This document shows positions 57,602-64,000 of a stretch of 64,000 bases of DNA, one piece after another (positions within the stretch are counted from its first letter, which is position 1; every line of letters starts with the position of its first letter). The notes under the pieces were generated by a model, which saw only the letters and a list, made by a program, of their open reading frames with translations, was not told the origin of the DNA and made no database searches. Both the position numbers and the translations under genes were made by a program. Location of the stretch: positions 1 to 64,000 of the forward strand of contig JADFUC010000218.1 of the NCBI GenBank assembly GCA_019722365.1. The letters are read 5' to 3'. Source of the stretch: Lithospermum erythrorhizon. Taxonomy: Eukaryota > Streptophyta > Magnoliopsida > Boraginales > Boraginaceae.

Positions 57602-60600
57602 CTCGCTAGGGTGACACGGTAATCTGATCTGAGATCCGTTTTGAGAGGTACAGTCATATTATGACTTGAGATACTTCATTTTCTTGATACGATCATGCTG
57701 TTGACATTAATCGCTATATTGACATTTGTTGAAATGTGCAAGTCAAAGTTGAAGATTACTAGAGATGGTACAGACCACCTGGAGCGCGCATGGGAAGAAA
57801 TCAAATGACTAGTTTTTATCGTTTTTATTTAGATTATTGTTTTTATGACACGTATTGTCTAATTAGCATCCTGCATTAATTCAATTCGTTGTTTATTAAT
57901 CTTTGCATAAAGATTGCAAATAATATTATATCTTTATTATGTTAGTCAGACTAACAAAATATCATAATATGTATGCTCATAAGAATTCAGTAAGATGACT
58001 TGAAATTGCATCTCCTAACCCGATATGCATTATAAATGTATAATCACATGAATGAAAGATCGTATATAGATGGAATCCTTGGAATCATATATTTTTAATA
58101 ATATGACTAAAATGTGAGTAACAACTAAAGATCCACAATCGGACAATCATCCATTAACATCAATTAAATATTTAAAAGCAAGATATTTATTAAAAGTCAC
58201 GAATAGAACATTCATGAAGAACAATGAATAGACACACTCTCACTTTATTACTAGTACAATAACCTAGTAAAATATAAACGTATACATATTTACTATTGTA
58301 TTTTAGAAATACAGGAATAACATTTGAATAGTTCGAATGATTGAGAGTTGGCTGAAGTAAATATTTAATATTGTTTAAATTGTTAAATAGATATACATAC
58401 ATTAGATAAACCAGATTCACCTAATAAACTCGAATTACATATCCACCTCAGCCTAGCTCACACTGACAAACTTATATAACTCAACTAATCAACATCTAGA
58501 ACATCACATAAAGATGTGACATGGAATCGTTCCATAATAGTCAAGTTTAAGATCTTATTAAACTTTCACCAAAGTCAACCAGTTGACAAATTATAAGATG
58601 AACTTGAACTTGTTCTTACTACAATGGTAATCCCAATAAAAGGTATTGCTTTTAAGGATACAACCGTGAACAACAATAATGATGATTTAGGATTTGTAGA
58701 ATCCGAATATACTTTAAATATTTCAAATACAAATTTAGATATTGACGGATTTACTCCAAGATAACTAGTTTATCAAGGAATAAATAACGATCATAACACA
58801 AATAATTAATTAAATGGAAATGTCCATGTTTACTGTATCCAAGTGATAAACAGAATTTATCCAAGTCAAGGTGATTCTTGTCCTGGAGAAATTCTTATTA
58901 ATCATAAATGTGTTTGAATTATCCAGATCTACAATAGTTAATGAACAATTCAAATAGTTTGAATTCATTAATGGAAACTAAATTCTTGTATAGACAAGAA
59001 GGTCAGTAGGAGCTGCCCAGTATATGCAAATTAGTATGTGAAAGACATACTAATAATAAAGAATAACACATCCACATAAAATCGGATTGTGTGTGTGCTT
59101 CTCTACAAAAGAATAGGCGATGGCTCGAATCTTTCTGGAATTCATAAGAGATCCGATTAAATAAACTCAATAAGTTGAGTTATGCTTATAATGATAAAGC
59201 ATTTAACCGGGATCCAAAATGAATACCTTAAGGAAAGAATCTTTCCAAGAGATATAACTTCTCTCAAACATTATAAAGTTGCATAAGAGGAAAGAATAGC
59301 AATAAAAAATCAAGTGGGATTACATTTGTATTAGTTACTTAAACTAACAGTGACGATCGTCGATCTCAGTTGGACTAAAGTGAACTGATAAATAAAGTTG
59401 TGAACGACTTGTTAAAGTAACAAGTATAACACAACAAATCACTACTGAACATAGAAACTGAGTATAGTTACAACCTAAGAAGTTGTGAATAAGAAGCAAG
59501 ACAAATTATAACACTAATGAGTGATCTTGAAAGTTGCCTAATTAGGTGTCGCGATAAAGTTGGTTGTCTCTAATAGCTTATTAAAGGTGGAGAATCAATA
59601 TATCATTGTCAATCCGAACATGTACTCAGATATGACATCCCTCAATAATTGAATATAGAAGTGCATATGTACATAAATTTGAGAACAAAGAACAACATTT
59701 AACTAGATACCCAGCTAATCAACCACACTGATATAAGCATGTTAAGAAGAAGTAATGTTCTTCCCTTGATGCTCACGTGGTGCTAGATTTAGTGGGAGCT
59801 AGTACTTCATCTATATGTCATAAACGACCATTGTACTACAATGCTATCGAATCTGAGCTTCAAAATTCAAGATCACATCATTACTATGGATGATGATAAA
59901 TGTCTGTAAAATATACACACCTCGTTACTATAACTAACGAACTTTTAGATTTCACTGGCAATCTATGTCATTATGGAGAGGTCTTTGGATACGTAATCCA
60001 AACAAGAAAACCTCCCACAAGCCAAGAAAAACAATAAGATTGCATCGTCCCTAGCTAGGTGTTCAGAGATTGGAATCGAACACCAAACGACTAGTATGTG
60101 TTTGATTGTGTTGATCAATTTCTTGGATATAAAGGGACTATGGATACTCTAATCAATTACATGGGTTTACGAGCATTGAAACAGTTTTAAGCCGTAGTAC
60201 TAGACCATGACCGCTGTGAGAACTTGGAAGATAGATTATCTATGTCCTAAGAAGATTCTCACAAAGCTTATGTTGAATGGCGATTCTTAGACCTGAGTAA
60301 CAGGATTCCATGGGTATTGGAGTAATGTACTTTGACCTTGTCAAACGTCCTCTATAATAGGAGGATTATAACGGCATAAGGTCGGGTATACTACAAGAGT
60401 ATAAATGGGAAACTGGGTACAATAGGGGATTCATACAACCGGATAAATCGGTAGATTTCTAGAATCTTGGAGAGTTAAGAGTGATTTGGTGGCCACACGC
60501 CGTATAATTTGGATGTCCACGTTATTTTGTGTATTACCAAGAGAATTGTGGGTGAGGATTTAGGTGACATATATCGACCAAAGCAGTTGTTGGAAAATTA

Positions 60601-61088
60601 ATATTTAAGTTTACAGCATCGACGTTAGGAGATTCTGATGAGCTACTTAAGGTCCATTTCGTATTCTATATAATATTGTTTAATATGTTGTACTTATCGA
60701 TCCGTCCTAAGAAGTCACATACAAATAGTAAACCGAACTATACAATAAATATATTATAAAACTTCCCAGGTATAAAGTGAAAAATCGTGTCTCGGGATTA
60801 GGGATGGGTCGGCTATGTGGTTTTGAGGAGATGAGAGTTGGAGAGTTTTATTGTCCATAAAAATCTCATGCAATATTGGTATATTAAGTGTTTTATTCTC
60901 CTCTCTTATGCTCCCAAAGTCTCCGAACTTTTCCCCCCCTGGAAGAGAATTATTTATCTTCAATTTTTATTCTGGTTTGCTTTAAATGGGTTCTAGAAAA
61001 ATGCGGAATGGTTTGTGATTTGCTAGTGTGGACTATCTTGGAGATACTCGCGTTTGAGTATTGTGAGCAATTCTTTTCTGCTTCCTAC
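57602..61088. other. Unrecognised AT-rich region of about 3.5 kb
   Basis: No protein domain, RNA or clear repeat. Small frames (58190-58420, 60754-60963, 60888-61091) have no recognisable family. Stops in all frames occur at about the rate expected by chance. It could be an old retroelement leader or 3' region, or ordinary intergenic DNA. Confidence 0.4.
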
Positions 61089-61560
61089 TGATATTATCAA
61101 GAAGAAAGGTACACACTCGTATTTCATTGTTTATTATTTTTGTACAATCCATAGTATTCTTCACCTTTTATTCTTGATTAATGATTTTGTGGCTCGTTAA
61201 AGAGGTTGGAGTAGTCTGGGCGCAATTGCCACGCCCAGGTGAGTCGAATAACATTAATCTCGATGGTTCTACTTTGTATACCCATTTGGGGGCTGCTTAA
61301 CCCGTCTACCTTGGGTTTTCGCGCTCTAGCCCATTTATTGTGAGTCGAGGTCCATTTGTTCAGGTGCACTTGCTCACGAGGGCTTTGAAAATGCTTGTTG
61401 GTCGATCTTGGATCAGCCCATTTATTTATGGGATTATCATTTTTCCCCAGACCCGCTCATTTTCTATGGGTCGGATCTTGAATATGGGTGGTCTCTTTAA
61501 TTCCATCCACCAAACTGCGCCTTAAATTCCTTAATGCATGTGTCAGGGACTTTTTGCCTC
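61089..61560 (-). repeat. Putative gypsy 3' LTR part (partner 49771-50545)
   Basis: The left edge TGATATTATCAAGAAGAAAGG resembles TGATGATTCAATTAAGG at 49771. TGTGGCTCGTTAAAGAGGTTG (split) at 61189 and GGATCAGCCCATTTATTTATG (split) at about 61411 match the other LTR. How far right the LTR extends is unclear. Confidence 0.55.
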
Positions 61561-63096
61561 CCAACTGACTGCGTTTTCTGTTCGTAACTTGGTAGAAACC
61601 GTTACTTGTTGCCTTTTTAGGCTCCTTTCCTCTTTCTTCCACTCTTCTATAAATTGAGAAGAAGATCCACCGCATATGCCCCTCCTCACTTCCTTCTTAC
61701 TTTTGTTTTCACTGCCTTTCCTTGAAGCTCCTCCAAAACTTTCCTTTTCCCCTCCTTCCACCATGGCCCATAGTAAATGGACGCGAGGAGGGCATCTCCC
61801 GCCCCCCGTAAGAAAGGAAAATCAGCGGGGGGTGAGAAGTTCGCCTCCCTACCGCCCATGCAGCTACTCAGGTCATCTGCTTCAGGCCTCTGTGGGCCTC
61901 GCATCCTTTGAAGCATTCCACGAAAGGCCGTATGGCGCCTAGCCTCTTACCGGACGGGGGGATTATGCGGAGATGATGGCAGGCATGCCCAGTGCTTGTA
62001 ATTACAGGCCTCCCACGAGGGCTACTCGGCCGATGATTCTGAGGTATTCTTCCACTACGGTTTGTGCTGTCTTAACTTTGCATCCGTCTACATGTAATGA
62101 CATTGATCCCTCTTTTTCTCCTTTTAGGCCGCCTTCACTTCTCGGGCTTTGGTCCCGTACCCGATAGTCGAGGATGCGAGTGAGGCTGGCCCAGGCGCCT
62201 CGAGGTGGAAAACGCTAGAGCGGGGAGCTCAGCATGGAGCTGTTTGTAAACTAGCAACTACGCTTGGGACATAGCCGTCTTGGATCGAAATTTGAAGGGC
62301 CGAGGCGGAGAGGGCCGATGCGGACAGTCGCCACCTAGCTGGCTGCATCGGGAGAGGGAGGCGGTAGCGCGCCTACTTTCAAGACAACCGCTTGAGATAC
62401 GTCGCGTTAATATTCTTTATCCTCCGGACTTAGTTACGTATTTTTCGAGGACAGTCAACGCTCCAATGGCGAGGAGTATAAGCGTGGTACAGCGAGATGA
62501 TTGGATAATACCGTTCCACTACTCATAACGAGATCTCCGTCCCTTGGGTTGGGGGTTTGAATTATTTTGTTATGTAATCATGTACTTCCGCCCCTTTTGG
62601 GGTTTATTAATATAATTTCCACTTCTCGCTTCCGAACTGCGTTTATCCTTTACTTGACGCTTTGTTTTCCACCAGTTTCTATTTTATGTTTGTTTTGGTA
62701 TTTGGTCGCCAGTATTGGTCGGGAACACGACTGACCGCTGTACAAGGGCGGGTTACCGACCGCTTATGGTCGGGGTCCTACCTTAAAAGAGTTTTGTATC
62801 CACTGTTTATTCCATTTCGGATCCTCCCATAGGTACTCTCGGCATGGGTGATGTAGACCTCTCACGTTGGGGTGGATTGTACATGGGACATACCCAGCTA
62901 ACAAACCTCCTCACTTGTCAATAAAGGGGATTTGGCTCTCTGATCAGTCGGGCGGTAGGATATACTCAAACATATAAATAGATTTACATCAATTTGCTTA
63001 GTTATCGGTGCGATCTAGGCGGTCGAGGCGTAATTGATGCTGCAGCGAACTTATCGAATATTCAAAGGCGGGTTTTTAACTAACCAAGTCTTTTAT
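61561..63096 (-). other. LTR/3' untranslated region of the gypsy element
   Basis: No convincing gene. A mixed GC stretch with several short frames (61676-61942, 62280-62528) that have no domain. Its position, between integrase and LTR on the minus strand, fits a long Tat-type 3' region. Confidence 0.4.
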
Positions 63097-63099
63097 TCA

Positions 63100-63650
63100 T
63101 AATAAGGGAAATACAAAAGTGAGCTTGCACGTAGTAGTTACTAAAGTGACATGCGTTCCACGACGCGACACGTCTGGTTCAAGTTTCCGGTTAAATACGT
63201 GAGGCGGCTGGCGACTACTCGGACAAGGTATGGGCCCTCTACTTGGGACTCCGGCTTTCCGGACTCCATGGCGGATGCTATGCAGCTCGGACCCCGCTTT
63301 GTTGTAGTGAGCGCTGCACACCTTGTACCGGGCCATACTTTGTCCACCGCGGCAGCCCTTTTCAACAGGTCCAAGTTGAGCCGCGGCCACTTGCTCATTG
63401 GCAACTGGAATCTAGTATGACTTTTCGAGGCTGTCTTAATTGAATCTACAAAAGCGGCGAGGCGTTGGACCCCATACACCAAACTGGCTTGGGGTCTCGA
63501 GGTGATGGGATTTGGAGTCATCCGGAATGACCATACTTGATGTTGGGAGCTCGTGGTCCCGGTATCCTCCTCCTCACAGGTTCTTGCTGATGTGATTGAA
63601 GATTACCTAGTTAATCACTTCTACCTGTCCATTAGCACGAGGATAGCAAT
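63100..63650 (-). pseudogene. Gypsy integrase C-terminal remnant
   Basis: On the minus strand, YPRANGQVEVIN (about 63605-63650) is the core motif (HPQTNGQVEVxN). Next the 126-codon frame 63141-63521 has SLVYGV, LDLLKRAA, VEGPYLVRVVASRLTYL and GNLNQTCRVVERMSL. These follow the integrase C-terminal pattern (SLVYG...NLDLL...WEGPYxV...YxLxxxxG...RPWNxxHL). A stop and frameshift lie between the blocks. Confidence 0.75.
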
Positions 63651-64000
63651 CTGAGGAGGCCGTCCGATGTTATATCCATTTCGAAGCTACCAGTCTTCCA
63701 ATCTCCTACTATAATGACACCCGCTAATAAAAGGTACCAAGCCTGACATGCTAACCATCTCGTAAGGAAGTTGATGAGGAATGATTGCGTACCCTACGAC
63801 ATGAATCGCATCTCGAGAACACATGATCTTGGGCATCAGCACTTTGCTACAGAAGGCCAAATATGCCCGACCCCGCGGGGATCTTACATATCGAGCTTTT
63901 CATTGATATGGGCTTCTGCTTATGCCCCACTGCATCTCACACGCCAACCATCGGCCGCTTCGCCGGGGTGTTACATTTCATTATCACGCAGAAGAAAAGG
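63651..64000 (-). other. Probable integrase core, too broken to assign
   Basis: Upstream (minus) of the NGQVE motif, where the integrase catalytic core should lie. I see only short shreds such as a C-x-x-C-like DSCRRV. It runs to the window edge. Confidence 0.4.

Larger units (their letters stand above)
61089..64000 (-). mobile_element. Ty3/gypsy element, minus strand, 3' part (continues beyond the window)
   Basis: Integrase text lies at 63100-63650 (minus), followed to the left by a long non-coding stretch and an LTR-like left end at about 61089-61560. Its GTGGCTCGTTAAAGAGGTTGG (split) and GATCAGCCCATTTATTTATG blocks match the LTR at 49771-50545. So the window holds the 3' end of a second, related Tat-like element. 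Its 5' part lies to the right of the window. Confidence 0.65.

Noticed and set aside
57602..61088. Possible copia or gypsy coding region
   Set aside because: I looked for RT, integrase, RNase H and gag motifs on both strands and found none that I could support.
63151..63443. Plus-strand frames of 89 and 66 codons
   Set aside because: Antisense to the integrase C-terminal remnant.

Overview
The window looks like nuclear DNA of a flowering plant, most likely a eudicot. The reasons are a plant-type ARM-repeat protein gene, plant Ty1/copia and Ty3/gypsy retrotransposons primed by initiator-Met-like and TGGCGAC-type sites, a CACTA transposon with a TNP2-type transposase, and Stowaway-like MITEs with TA target duplications. 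There are no operons and no bacterial signals. I cannot name the species.

Only one intact host gene is convincing: an ARM-repeat protein of 556 residues on the minus strand (20876-22546), in a relatively transposon-poor island of about 17.7-25.6 kb. The rest is mostly layered, decayed mobile DNA.

Layout. 1-4.6 kb: AT-rich non-coding sequence with a small tandem duplication and a minus-strand LTR-like promoter region. 4.6-8.8 kb: two broken pieces of a Sirevirus-type copia element, with RNase H and then an envelope-like / plant-transposon-protein ORF. 9.7-17.7 kb: a copia element of about 7.3 kb with both LTRs (10312-17620), lying beside short inverted ends that may belong to an older DNA element. 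18.4-19.9 kb: a repeat of about 205 bp present once inverted and twice in tandem. 20.9-22.5 kb: the ARM gene. 24.7 kb: a MITE. 25.66-45.6 kb: remains of a large Tat/Ogre-like gypsy element (5' LTR, protease, a long 3' region with 30-bp satellites, start of a 3' LTR), split by a 10,152-bp CACTA element (30230-40381, TGT duplication). 45.6-50.5 kb: a minus-strand Tat-like gypsy element with gag, protease, RT, RNase H, a primer site and a 5' LTR. 50.8 kb: a second MITE. 52.1-57.6 kb: two further copia remnants. 57.6-61.1 kb: AT-rich and unrecognised. 61.1-64 kb: another minus-strand gypsy element, with an LTR-like left end and an integrase tail running towards the window edge.

The most unusual unit is the CACTA element. 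Its decayed TNP2 gene (minus) and a small frameshifted GRF-type zinc-finger ORF (plus) point away from each other across a G-rich minisatellite. Around them lie several unrelated AT-rich tandem arrays that all keep an ACGTCA / GCGTC motif at short regular spacing. Every transposon protein seen here carries stops, frameshifts or lost catalytic residues. Small indels are so frequent that some may be assembly error rather than evolution.
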